This document shows positions 54,201 through 64,000 of a stretch of DNA of 64,000 nt, piece after piece. The first letter of the stretch is position 1. Each line of letters starts with the position of its first letter. Location: NCBI GenBank assembly GCA_032358165.1, contig JAALGY010000021.1:1240001-1304000 (forward strand), read 5' to 3'. Origin of the DNA: Diplosphaera chodatii (lineage: Eukaryota; Chlorophyta; Trebouxiophyceae; Prasiolales; Stichococcaceae). Below the pieces are notes generated by a model. The model was not told the origin of the DNA. It saw nothing but the letters and a program-made list of their open reading frames with translations, and did no database searches. The translations under genes and the position numbers were made by a program.

Positions 54201-57200
54201 GCCAGTTTGCAGGCTCAAAGACGGTGAAAATTGGTCAAAAATTGGTCAGAAATGGTCACCATCTGAGGCTAAGTATTCTTCCTGCATATGTTGATCGTCA
54301 TCGCTAGCATGACCATCTGCTGCACGGATAGCTGTTGCTGGACAGTGAGTTTTCCTCAAAAAGGCGGTGATTTTGCTCAGGCACGACGGATAGCTGACCT
54401 GACGGAGTTTGGGTTCTGGGCGCTGCCCAGCGAGCACCGGCGGCAACCTGCAGCTGGCACCAGCCAGCACAGAATATCCGCCGCAGCCTCAGCAGCGAGT
54501 GTGACAGAAAGCGTGCCGGCGATGCCTGCAGCAGACCGCAGTCCTGCAGGTGCTGGGCCAGGCGCCACTGCAGACGCCGGGGCTGATGCCGCTGCTGCTT
54601 CTGGCCATCTGGTGCAGCCAAGCCGCGACCAGCAGCCGTGCACAGGCAGTGCGCAACACGCACCACTGGGCCTGCAGCTGCCGCCGGGCCTGGCCGGTGC
54701 GCCAGTATTGCAGCATCTGCATCCTTTTGTGCGACAGCGTGCCTCAAGGCTCATCCATTACACGCGCACACAACATGCTCAAACGTTTCACATGCGTGTC
54801 CACAACACTCACCTGAGAGCATGCCATGTGCCTCTTTATCCAGGCAACCAGGTGCCGCTGGCGCTGCCGCTTGTGCGGGAGCCGCACGCCGGCAGCGGCG
54901 CCCTGCTCAACCGGCTGCCATCCTGGACGGGCACCGAGTCATCGCAGCCCCGCCACAGCGCAGCCGCCGTGGGCCTGCCGAATGCGGACGTGTCTCAGCC
55001 GTGCCACACTGCGGCGTGCGGCGCAGAAGCGCAAGACGTCGCGCATCTGACGGAGACGCTGCGTGCGAGCTCGACGCATGGCAGCAGCGGCGCTGCAGGT
55101 GCAGGCCCCAGTGGCTGCCAGCCGCCAGCGCATCAGCCTGCAGACACCGGGGTGCCGGACAGCCACGATGCTGGCCCTCCAGTCGAGCGCAGCCACAGCC
55201 GAGTGACATCCGGCACGCAAGCCCCCGCTGTGTCGGCTACGACGCAGCATCCCCTCGTGGACCCAGACACTGCGTCAGCAACCACGCCTCCGACACCGGA
55301 GCCAGCCGTGCGCACATCACCACCAGCAGCGCAGCCGCCAATCAGCTTGTCGCCGCCGCGCTTGCAGCAGGAGGGCCAGCAGCCGTCCGTGCAGCCTGCG
55401 GCTGGCTGTGCGGAGCAGGATCCGCAGGGCCAGCGCCGCTGGTGAGGCGGTGCCGTATCTGTATGTATCGCACACCCATGTGGCTGCCCTGCAACTGCAG
55501 CTGTACTGCATGTGCACGAGACATCAGTTGATATTGTGAGCGCTGCGATGTGAATACAGTGTGCGGTGTGTGATGGTCAGGTGGCAGCTGGGGTGGCAGA
55601 AGGAGGACCTGGGCAGGCGGCCGCTGCTGCCGGCGCCCTTCGACCCGCAGCGCGACCGCGACGACAACCTGCAGCTGTCGCTGACCATCTGTACGCCACG
55701 CATGCCTTTGCCATGCACCGGCTTCTCCGGGGCACCTGCGCTGTGCTTACCCTCAGCAAACACCATTCCGCCGTGGGGTTGCCTGAGCAAGTGCGCGCAT
55801 GACTTCCGTGCACCATGAGTGGCCTTGAGAGCTCGATTGTGGCGATAGGCCTATCACATGCTGTGACACTCTGGGCTTGTGCACACGATGCTGCAGGCAT
55901 CAGCGGCTGGATTGCTGCAAAGTCGGACTTTGTGACGATGTGGGAGGATGTGCCGCTGCCTGACACCGAGCACTACACCCTGGTTTGGGAGTCCAAGGTG
56001 GGTCAGCACTGCGAGGGGATAGCTGCGTGTCCTTTTGGACAGATGATACCCAGCTTTTGCCTGATCTGAATGTCTGCCCTGCTTCTGTAACATCAGGCCA
56101 ATTCGGTTGATGAGGCTGATGTCATGAAACGCAGCGCTTGTTGATGTTCGGCAGCACACTGTGCAATTTGGATCTGAACACTGCACGCCTTCATAATCAG
56201 GAACTGCTGGAGCTGGATGAGGCGGTGGCTGACTACCTGAAGGCCACAGCAGCCTTTGAGGTGCGCATCCCTTTGCTCTGGGCACTATGTACAGGACATA
56301 AGAAGACTGAATGCGCATTGTTCGATGGACCATTAGAAGCAGAGCTATGACAGCTTGAGCATACGTGTATAGATCGGGAAGCTGGCAGTCCAGAAGTTCC
56401 TGATCGCGGGGCTCGTCACGGCTGTTGCGCTGCCACTGGCCCTGCTGACTGCGGCCTCACTCCTGGACACGCCCTGGGCAGTTGCGCTGGACCGTGCCAT
56501 GAAGGTGCGGTCGCTATAAAAACTCTCATCCTTATCACCATGGCTGACAACAACAGAAGTCAAATAGATGTGCAAGTCTTTGCAACCTTGTTGTCCCATT
56601 GTTTCTCGGGCCTGTCGGTTGCAGATGCTGAAGCCAAGGTGCTGGGCTCTGGCGCCCTCCAGTGTACTCAAGTGTAGAGAGCCGATGTAGTTTGCAGTGA
56701 GCAATGGAGTCATGTGAGCTCAGGTCTGGTGTCATTACTGTACCCATAGGCGGGACGGCTGCTGGCACATGTGCTGATGGGCGGCGGCCATGGGGACCGG
56801 CCCGTGACGCTGATCGGCCACTCGATGGGCGCGCGCGTAATCTTCCACTGCCTCTTGGAGCTGTGCCGCTACAACTGCAAAGGTGCAGCTGCAATTGTTG
56901 CAATGCCGGGACTTTACAGCACTTGCTGCCCACCATCGTCAACATGCTCAGCTATGTGCAGCAGACTGCGGGCACCAATGGAGACTGCCCTGTCATCCAG
57001 CTCCGCACCATGTGTTAGGTACGAGTCTTGCTACGACTGTTCAGGAGTTCGAGCTGCGAGTCAAAGCTGGTGTTGACCACATCAGTGATCAGGGTGTCCT
57101 ATGCCCACAGGTGTGGTGGAGAATGCTGTGCTGCTGGGGGCGCCGGTCAGCATCCGCCTGGAGCGGTGGCGCATGGCCACCAGCTCCGTCGCGGGGCGCT

Positions 57201-57589
57201 TCATCAACGGCTTCTCCCGCCGCGACTGGGTCCTGGGCGTCGTGTACCGCGGCGGCAACGGTGCGGTCCACATGCTCGTCATGGCATCGCCAGTGTTGCT
57301 CAGTGGGCGGTGCAAGCCGAAACATCTATCTCTATGACACAGCGTGGGGGTGACACGCGGGAAGCCTGCATACATCCCTAACTGCTTGGCGATGGTAGCC
57401 TACCACACCTCAACCTGATGCATGCCCTGACACGTTCAGCACACACTTGCAGGCTTCATCAAGGGCGCGGGTGGCATCTCGCCAGTGGACTGCCCAGGGG
57501 TTGAGAATGTCAACCTGAGCAACCTCATCAGTGGCCACTTTGACTATGCTGTCAAGATGACTGAGATCGTGGAGCTGCTAGATCTGTAG
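51264..57589 (+). CDS. TMCO4/DUF726-family membrane alpha/beta hydrolase
   Basis: Conserved eukaryotic membrane protein with a lipase-like fold, function poorly known. Exons 51264-51338, 51485-51543, 51666-51803, 51899-52025, 52140-53012, 53291-53451, 53617-53704, 53834-53945, 54033-54223, 54381-55441, 55581-55690, 55897-55997, 56201-56260, 56373-56504, 56750-56882, 57111-57260, 57453-57589; about 1235 residues. Conserved landmarks: 'RSSEEMRALNDAAWQAFWGW', 'VALKRVAGWLGVPWKKATGW', a Gly/Ala-rich membrane segment ('AITVGGTTLGIAGAGAAGG'), 'RRIADLTEFGFWAL', 'ISGWIAAKSDFVTMWEDVP', a second hydrophobic helix (56373-56504), nucleophile elbow 'VTLIGHSMGARVIF' (Ser about 1121), 'VENAVLLGAPVSI' and 'NLSNLISGHFDYAVKMTEIV'. 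Two exons (52140-53012 and 54381-55441) carry about 290 and 350 residues of Ser/Ala/Pro/Gln-rich low-complexity sequence absent from animal relatives. A 123-nt in-frame segment at 54729-54851 has intron-like borders. Confidence 0.87.
53037..53100. repeat. (GATAAA)n-like simple repeat in TMCO4 intron
   Basis: About ten imperfect GATAAA/GATAAAA units, strongly AT-rich in an otherwise GC-rich neighbourhood, 25 nt after the donor at 53013. Confidence 0.85.
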
Positions 57590-57901
57590 TGAGCTTGTGT
57601 ACCGTCTTCAGCCTTTCATTGTGTTTGTGTTTTCCATCCAATAGTACTTCAGCAAGTGTCTGTGCTCAACGTCAGTGCAAGGAAAGGTGAAGCAACCTGA
57701 CATTGTGACATTGTGCTTTACATAACCTCTGTAAACCACGTGCGTTGCAATGTGAGCTGTCACATTCGCTTGCCTTCGGCAAATCCTCTTACTACCAGCA
57801 GTAGCGTCTTCATATGTGACTGCAGATTGCTGTGGCGCTGAATGCTATTGCGCCCTATGCGCTTGTCACTTCGGGCCCGCGGCTGCACTCCTTGCAGGTC
57901 C
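57590..57901. other. intergenic, convergent 3' ends
   Basis: Between the stops of the TMCO4-like gene and PARP; contains a TGTAA word for the plus-strand gene. Confidence 0.4.
57730..57734 (+). terminator. TGTAA poly(A) signal candidate for TMCO4-like gene
   Basis: TGTAA 141 nt after the stop codon, in the expected orientation. Confidence 0.4.
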
Positions 57902-60900
57902 TCATCTGCTGAAGTCGAAGGTGACCATGTAGCGCAATGAGACTTGTGACTCACTGTAGAGCAGGTACCTGCGCACATGCCAGAGTACGGTGTCAGCAAT
58001 CTGATGGCGGAGCCAGTATGCCACAATACCGTCCAATTGGAGCTGTTAGAGTGCCATAGCGAGACTGATTTCCATGAAACTCCTTGCCGAAGATATGGCT
58101 GTCTCATGCAGCAGCGTAGGGACTGCTTGCGCATGTCAACTCACTCGCTCTTGTCGAAGGAGGAACTGGCATACTCGGACTGTGGCACTGGCGGGCCCTG
58201 CACACATCGAGCTAAAAGCATCAGAGCGCATGTTTTAACAGCAATCTATGAACTTAATGAGATGAGAACACAGGGTACTGCAGGGCTGGCGAGACAGGGC
58301 AGCCTCACCTGTGGCACTTTGACGGGCTTGCCGTCCAGCTTGATAGTGGTGTCGCGGCTGGGGTCTGGTTCCCTGTGGCCACGTGCCACTACGCTGTCCC
58401 AGCCTGATGTCAGCGACATGTCCTTCAGTTTCGAGACTCAGTATTGGATCCGCATGTCGCCATCTCCTTGACGACGGGCAACCACAGGACCCCTGAGAAC
58501 GTGAAAAGGCTTGTGCACAGCACAATGTCTGCCTGTACCAACAAATGACCATCCCACCCTTGGGCGGGGCGACGAGGGAGGAGTCATCGCGCACGATGCC
58601 ATGCTCCTTGCCGAGTGCCGCTTCTGCAAGGAACAGCACGCCGATCGACTTGCCCTTCTGCTGGCCGCACTGTGTGTATCCTGCCGACTTGGACAGCTCG
58701 CTGGCTAGGTAGATGCCTTTGCCTGCGCATGCAGCCAGCACTTCAGCACTTACATCACCGTTCTGCACCATGAGGTTGGGCGCAATTGCATTCATGTTTG
58801 CATTCACGGCGAGACACCGTGCATACACCAACCCTAAGTCAGAGGTCGTGACAGGGCTCACCCACGCGGCCGCCGGAGTGGGGCATGATGCGCAGCCCAG
58901 TCTTCAGCACCGCTGCTACCACAGCGACATTCGTGCCGTGCCACAGCAGCCGCCGGTTGCCCAGCTTCGTGTGCAGCCCAAAGCGCTGCGCCTCTCCCTT
59001 CCGTGTCACCTGTGCCGTCACGCAATTTGTCAGCTTGAAATGCCTGTTGGAACATTTCCGACTCGGGCCGCAGCTGCAAGACAGCCCGACCACGACAGTT
59101 GTCAGCACTTATCATGAGAACCGCTGTGATTGCATCTACGGTGTGCATTGGAAGATGAGCTCACCCGCCACACATTTGCGAGGCCGGCCTGCCAGCGGCC
59201 GATTGTCGCTGCGATGTACTGCTGGATGACTGGCAGCTCGGGGTCGGCGCCGCCCAGCAGCTGCAGATCCGCGTCCAGCAGCCTGTAGTTCTCGTCAGCC
59301 GGGTGATCCCGTCACGTTTCAACATGTGTGGTCGTCAGGGCTGCAGCATCGGGCATGCAACTCACAAATCATGCTGCTGGAGTGCACGACTCCAGTTGGT
59401 CGTGCACAGGCCTGCTCATGGACGCTTGTGGCGAGAGTCAAGTGCAGCCTGCATCTGCCATACTGCACAGCCCAGAGCCTCACCTGCTCCTGTTGCTCCT
59501 GCTCAGACTCCTCGCGCTTGGCCAGCATGCCCTGCGCGATCTCGATGTCCGACAGCACATTGCACATGTCCACTTTGGCATTGATCGCCTGAAGGGAGTC
59601 CAACACAGGCGGCCGCCGGAAACCAAAGGCATGCGGGATGATCTGCAGCCAGACGACCGATCCTCAGCACTCGCACTCGCACTCGCACGTTGGATGGCAA
59701 GCTGTGCAGCACACAGCAAAGAGCAGCTGTATGCACCCACCGTGTAGAAGTTGGATGTCAGCTGTGCCAGCATAGCAGAGCCTGCCCCGCTGGCCACAGC
59801 ACTCTTGAGCTCCTGCAGCAGGAGTGCACACACTTGTTGGTGCCACTCTGGCTGCAAAGCAGGAGGGCCTGCAGATGGTACAGGATGCGCCACGAAGAAG
59901 TGGCTTGAGCAGGTCGTCACCTCGAGGATAGCATGGCCCTTGGCAACCTGCTGTATTGACAGCTGGCCAAGCGGGAACTTCTCTGTATCGATCTGCAAGA
60001 GAGGCGCGCACAATCATCCAGCAGCAGAATTCTAACCATGTTCAGTGGCATGTTGCAAGGTCGACTGAATAAGCAATGGCTGATGTGGGACAAGCATGAA
60101 TTTGTGCTTACGGGGCAGATACCTCGAAATCTTTCATTGCACTGTTGAACATGTCTTTGCTGAGGATGAGCGACACCAAGTCCTGTAAACAATTATGCAG
60201 TCGCATGAGCCTGTATCGAGTTGCATTCAAGGACACTGCAACCGTGTTTATCTCACCCAACGTCCATATCGAGTTGCCTGTGTGCACCTGTGTGGCGGCT
60301 TCCAGTGTGCTGGGTTTGTACTTGACGACTCTCCTGGCAGGCGACCGGCCGGGATGAGGCAGCGGCGCTGCATCATGGTCGATCTCGACTGGCACATACT
60401 TTCCTGGCTGCATGCAGGAAGCAAACACGCATTCACCCTGGTGTCAGGCTGTGCTCTGGCAGTCTTGACACGTGTGTACATATCTGCGGTGACACGTAGA
60501 CTGCACACATTGTCTATGAGAATGTACATGGCTGCCAACCTTCGGCTCGATGCTGGCGCGGCTCTCCCACGGAGCGCCCGCCTTTGTCCTGAACTTAGAC
60601 TTGAACTCGCGCACGGCAGCTTCCTCGTCTGCAAAGGGCCTGCGACCGGACCGCACATGTCAGCAGCAGAAGCACCTCAAAAAAGCACGGCACAATGCGG
60701 AAGTGGACATACCTGCAACATGCAATGCTGCATACTTGAGACAGGCGCACCCGACCAGTTTGCCCACGCCGTCGACCCCGACACGGCCCCAGCGCGTCCA
60801 AACCATGTACGAACCGCTGCCTGTTTGTCGCAGCATCTGCAGCCTGCGGTGCATGCTTGGGACCATCAGCTCATGTACTCGATCAGCCACCCTTTGTGAC

Positions 60901-61494
60901 AGTCCACGGTGTGCATTGGCACCAGACAGGTCCAGATTGATCACAGGGCTGCGCAGACTCGCACTTGTAGAACTTGTTGTTGTTCGCGCCAATATTGGTT
61001 TGATTCAACATGCAGTCGTAATCACCCACCACCTCTACGCCACCTGCAAGCACGCCAGACAATCAACCACATGTGCACCAAGCATGCAGCAGATGCATTC
61101 ATTGCAGTTGGAGTCTACATAAAGCTGTGTGTGCTGTCAGTTCACATGGATACAGCATGTGTCTCATACCTACGCTACATAAGTCGTCAACTTTACGGGT
61201 GCTGGAAGTGGCGCCACCGCCGCGGCCAGCTGCCGATGCCACGCCTGGGCCAGGTGTTGCCGAAGATGCTGCTGCGCTGTTCGATACGGTCCTTCCCTGC
61301 TTTCTGCGGCCCTTCTGGCGTGCCGCCACAGTCTTGCGGGGAGCAGCGCTGGGCGCTGCAGCAGCCTTGGAAGCTGCCTTGACCCGCTTGGCACCCGCTG
61401 GGCTGGCAGCACCAGCGGCTGCTGTGGCGGATGTAGCTGTCTTCTTCCTTGTTGACTGCGCTTTTGCGGCTGCAGCCTTACGCTTGGGCGCCAT
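57902..61494 (-). CDS. PARP: poly(ADP-ribose) polymerase, WGR + PRD + catalytic (PARP2-like)
   Basis: Nuclear DNA-damage sensor that adds poly(ADP-ribose) from NAD+. Exons 61179-61494, 60965-61043, 60751-60843, 60540-60639, 60288-60407, 60123-60182, 59921-59992, 59741-59812, 59484-59642, 59172-59290, 58862-59043, 58558-58722, 58309-58403, 58145-58197, 57902-57968; 583 residues. Residues 1-100 form a disordered Lys/Ala/Arg-rich tail ('MAPKRKAAAAKAQSTRKK'), no zinc fingers. WGR domain: 'DYDCMLNQTNIGANNNKFYK', 'YMVWTRWGRVGVDGVGK'. Regulatory helical domain: 'FPLGQLSIQQVAKGHAILE', 'FYTIIPHAFGFRRPPVLDS', 'VLSDIEIAQGMLAKRE'. Catalytic triad H-Y-E: H432 ('LLWHGTN'), Y462 ('GKGIYLASELSKSAGY'), E562 ('KSEYLLYSESQVSLRY'), all present, so polymer formation is expected. 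The splice at 59172/59043 is chosen to keep the frame into 'FKLTNCVTAQVTRKGEAQRF'. Confidence 0.92.
59668..59694. repeat. (CTCGCA)n hexamer run in PARP intron
   Basis: Three to four tandem CTCGCA units in the intron between exons 59741-59812 and 59484-59642. Confidence 0.6.
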
Positions 61495-62765
61495 TGGCAA
61501 CGACTGGAACGCAGTGCGTCCCAGTCTGTGAACGCTGCAGATAGCACCTTCCTGATCGAGGTGCCTGCTCAACGATGCGGCTTGTGAATGCGAACATATA
61601 CTGCACAGGCATAGACCGTCTGGGGTACAAACAGCACGATCGCAACAAGCAGTCGCAGCATGGTTTCCGGCGTCCAAGAATTTGCAAGTCAGCAATGGCA
61701 GACAATTGACGGGCGCGCTACCGTGTCAGAGAGGCGATGCGAGACTGCTGATCGCTGGTGCGGATGCGGCAGGAAAGCGGTGAAGAGTGCAGACTGACGG
61801 TCCGATCCATGCGAAGCAGCATGTTGCACAGCATGCTCAGCAGCTACTACAGGCCATGTCGATATCAGTCACTATCTGCGAGGATCTCTGAGCTGGCACA
61901 CCACACGGGGCAGGGTATAGCGTTTTCACGGTTGGAGCGACGGGTGCTGCTGCAGTGTAATACAAAGCAGAGGCGCCAGCATGGATCAAACCCAAGCTTG
62001 TGCTGTCTGGGACAATGAAGACATGGGCGCAGAACTGACCAGGTCGACCTGGGCCGAACAAGGCTTTGCAGCAATACACATGGCCAACGTCCGAGTGTCA
62101 CTAGAATTAAAAGTCCTCGTGAACATGCAGAACTGGTTGGACATGGTGGTTGGCTCGCCAATGCACCGCTTACACCCTTTTGTACAGTCCAACCAGGATT
62201 CTGGTTGCACAAGGCGGCAAGGATGGGACCCCCTTACTGATCAGTCCAAGAATGCTTACGTAGTCAGCACAGCATGCAGGCGCATGTGCCACTTGAAGTT
62301 GGGTAACGACGAAGAATGAAGGGTCGATGATGTCATCAGCCTGTGAATGGTGCAATCACGGTTTGCACCGTGCCGAAGTTACCAAGCAAGTCAGGCCAGC
62401 CATCGCACACACTATGTAAGAATTGCATCTGCACTTTGCGTGCACGTGTCACTCGTGCTCTGGACAATGGGCGTGCTCGCCTAAAAGTTTTCGGCTTATT
62501 TCGTCGATGTGACGCGCCATGGAGCACAGTAGTGATCGTGCTACACCATGACGGCATCACACGACCCAGCGGTGCCAGCGTGGTCTGCTTCCCAAGCTGC
62601 CGATCTCGGTAGCTTCGTCGCGGACGATCATACATGTATACATTGAGTTGCACGAAATCAACGTGTTTAACGTTCAACGTGGTGGCCACTTGCATAGGCA
62701 GGGTGGCTTTGTTTATACACTTGCACGCATGATCAACCATATCAGCAGCGCCAATCTTTGTGGTA
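61495..62765. other. 1.27 kb region without a recognised gene
   Basis: Between the PARP start and the M20 peptidase stop (both minus strand), so it holds the PARP promoter and the M20 3' flank. It contains a plus-strand ORF of 112 codons (61981-62319) and a minus-strand ORF of 147 codons (62336-62779); neither resembles a family I know nor shows a splice partner. Confidence 0.4.
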
Positions 62766-63999
62766 CTACAGGTCTTCATGAATTTGTTGGTCGGCTGAGG
62801 TGCCGAGTTCCCCTAACAACATGATGTATGCCCGAATACCTGCATATATAGACAGGACTGCTTTGCAATCAAGGCCCCAAATACGCACGGTACCAAATAT
62901 ATAATCAAATCTTGTGGTACCAACAGGTGTTCTGATACCTTTCTCGTACGAGGCGATGGGAAACCTGCTGACAGACGGGAGCAAAGACTATCTGTCACGG
63001 GAGGCCAGTCAGCGCAGCATGCAGGTGATCCAAGTCCGATCGTGCTGCACAGACAATCAGCTTGGCACAGCATTGCACCAACACGTAGTTGCTCACCGTT
63101 CGTTGGGGCTGTGCAAATTGTCATCTGGTAGCCCAAATCTGCACCAAGCAGCAACTTCAAATTGGTGGGGTATTGGTGGGGTACCAACTACGGTTTTGTA
63201 ACGAAGTAAATTGATTTTTGGTAATTTTCTTATGTGTTGAAATGAATGGGTTACAGAAAAGTTTTAACCCGAACATCGTGAAGTCGATGCCAAGGATCTT
63301 CTGCATCAATGTGGCCGCTGGGATTGTCCTGCACGGAGCGGAGGTGGGGCCTGATGCAGGTGGAGGTCACAGAGAAGAACAAGGCTGTGCATAGCACCTA
63401 CAGGAACACCCACCCGCCATTGCGCACAAAGTAGGGCTTCTTCCCAAGGACCTCCTCCAACACCTGCGCGCCAACGGTCGATTGCGCTGGCGCTGCCCTC
63501 ACTACTCAAGCCTGAGTTCAGCACGTGAGTTTGGCGCTATTGCATGGTCACTTACACCAGCTGCACTGACCTTTGCAGCCGCCTTATTAACCAGCGTGTC
63601 CCGCTCCATGTGGAACGGCCAGGCATAGAAGCCGAGCTGTTTCACTGTCACATTGGCCAGCGGCGAGGAGTGCTGCTCCACATGCCTGCTGTTCACTAAT
63701 GAGGTGTCAAACATTTTCGGTAAATCAAAAGCTTTCACAAAGGAGTCATACACATGGCACAGGCATGCCTCTTGATGGCGTCCAGCAGAGCATCTGGCGA
63801 CTGATCTGGCACCAGCCGTGCGGCCAGCTTGACGGTTGCACGCGCCGGCACGATTGTCTTTATGCCCTCACCTGTTAATGTCAGCCATATTGGACACAAC
63901 CATATTGCTGGTGCAGCGGCCTGCTGCATGCGAAACTTCCCTTTGGAGGCATAGTCAAGCAGGTGTGCAGTATTGCCTCCATCGACTGACCCGAGAAGC
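62766..63999 (-). CDS. M20-family metallopeptidase (dipeptidase type), 3' part
   Basis: Zinc-dependent amino- or dipeptidase of the M20 family; only the C-terminal portion is in the window and the 5' part lies beyond the right edge. Exons 63769-63871 (possibly continuing upstream), 63571-63685, 63414-63463, 63269-63328, 63097-63138, 62939-62964, 62766-62839. Motifs: dimerisation ('lid') domain start 'GEGIKTIVPARATVKLAARL', 'VPDQSPDALLDAIKRHVEQH'; then 'KKPYFVRNGG', 'TIPAATLMQKILGIDFTMFG', 'FGLPDDNLHSPNER' with the conserved His metal ligand, and 'ASYEKGIRAYIMLLGELG' before TAG. The 63769 border is a GC donor (AAGAG|GCATGC). Exon 62939-62964 is only 26 nt. How 63872-63999 is spliced is unclear; two overlapping open frames compete there. 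Confidence 0.82.
63161..63182. repeat. exact 11-bp tandem duplication (2 copies) in M20 intron
   Basis: ATTGGTGGGGT twice head to tail, in an AT-rich stretch of the intron between exons 63269-63328 and 63097-63138. Confidence 0.7.
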
Positions 64000-64000
64000 C

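Noticed and set aside
58858..59148. Minus-strand reading 'LRPESEMFQQAFQADKLRD' as an extra PARP exon
   Set aside because: It is out of frame with the adjoining catalytic exon; the other frame of the same DNA gives the conserved 'FKLTNCVTAQVTRKGE'.

Overview
The window is nuclear DNA of a green alga (Chlorophyta, most like Trebouxiophyceae). Nearly every gene is cut into short exons by small GT-AG introns. Several products are plastid proteins known only from plants and algae: ClpR1, a FtsHi1-type pseudo-protease, trigger factor with a transit peptide, plastid YbaB/STIC2 and a CHI-fold fatty-acid-binding-type protein. Introns are full of TGCATGC-like words and poly(A) signals look like TGTAA. 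The longest conceptual translations in single frames are mostly shadows or exon fragments. The gene models below were rebuilt by joining exons at GT-AG (sometimes GC-AG) borders in consistent phase and matching the result to remembered family sequences. No database or transcript was consulted.

Layout: 139-1423 (+) 3' part of a J-domain protein; 1771-5350 (-) galactokinase; 5696-8930 (-) trigger factor; 9991-11687 (-) ClpR1; 11982-19318 (+) carbamoyl-phosphate synthase large chain; 19770-21335 (+) Mpv17/PMP22 protein; 22333-25998 (+) DNAJC21/JJJ1; 26335-28156 (+) SKA1; 28237-31385 (-) coiled-coil protein; 31655-33163 (+) DPH5; 33548-33905 (-) ATP synthase subunit e; 34457-40248 (+) FtsHi; 40770-42125 (-) YbaB/STIC2; 42551-43454 (+) small membrane protein; 43795-45394 (-) chalcone-isomerase-fold protein; about 45727-48033 (+) Rieske monooxygenase (choline monooxygenase-like); 48444-50530 (+) ribosomal protein eL19; 51264-57589 (+) TMCO4/DUF726 hydrolase; 57902-61494 (-) PARP; 62766 to beyond the right edge (-) M20 peptidase.

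The genes do not form an operon or a mobile island. By function they fall into plastid protein quality control and biogenesis (trigger factor, ClpR1, FtsHi, STIC2), ribosome and translation (DNAJC21, DPH5, eL19), primary metabolism (galactokinase, pyrimidine/arginine precursor synthesis, Rieske oxygenase, ATP synthase e) and cell division/DNA repair (SKA1, PARP). I saw no CRISPR array, no rRNA, no tRNA I could support, no transposase or viral gene.

The most useful oddities are an unusually high share of GC-AG introns (about 12 of about 190), a one-base gap in the carbamoyl-phosphate synthase frame, a run of three microexons in eL19, an in-frame stop-free 99-nt intron in the M20 peptidase, and exact 15-bp two-copy duplications in three different introns.
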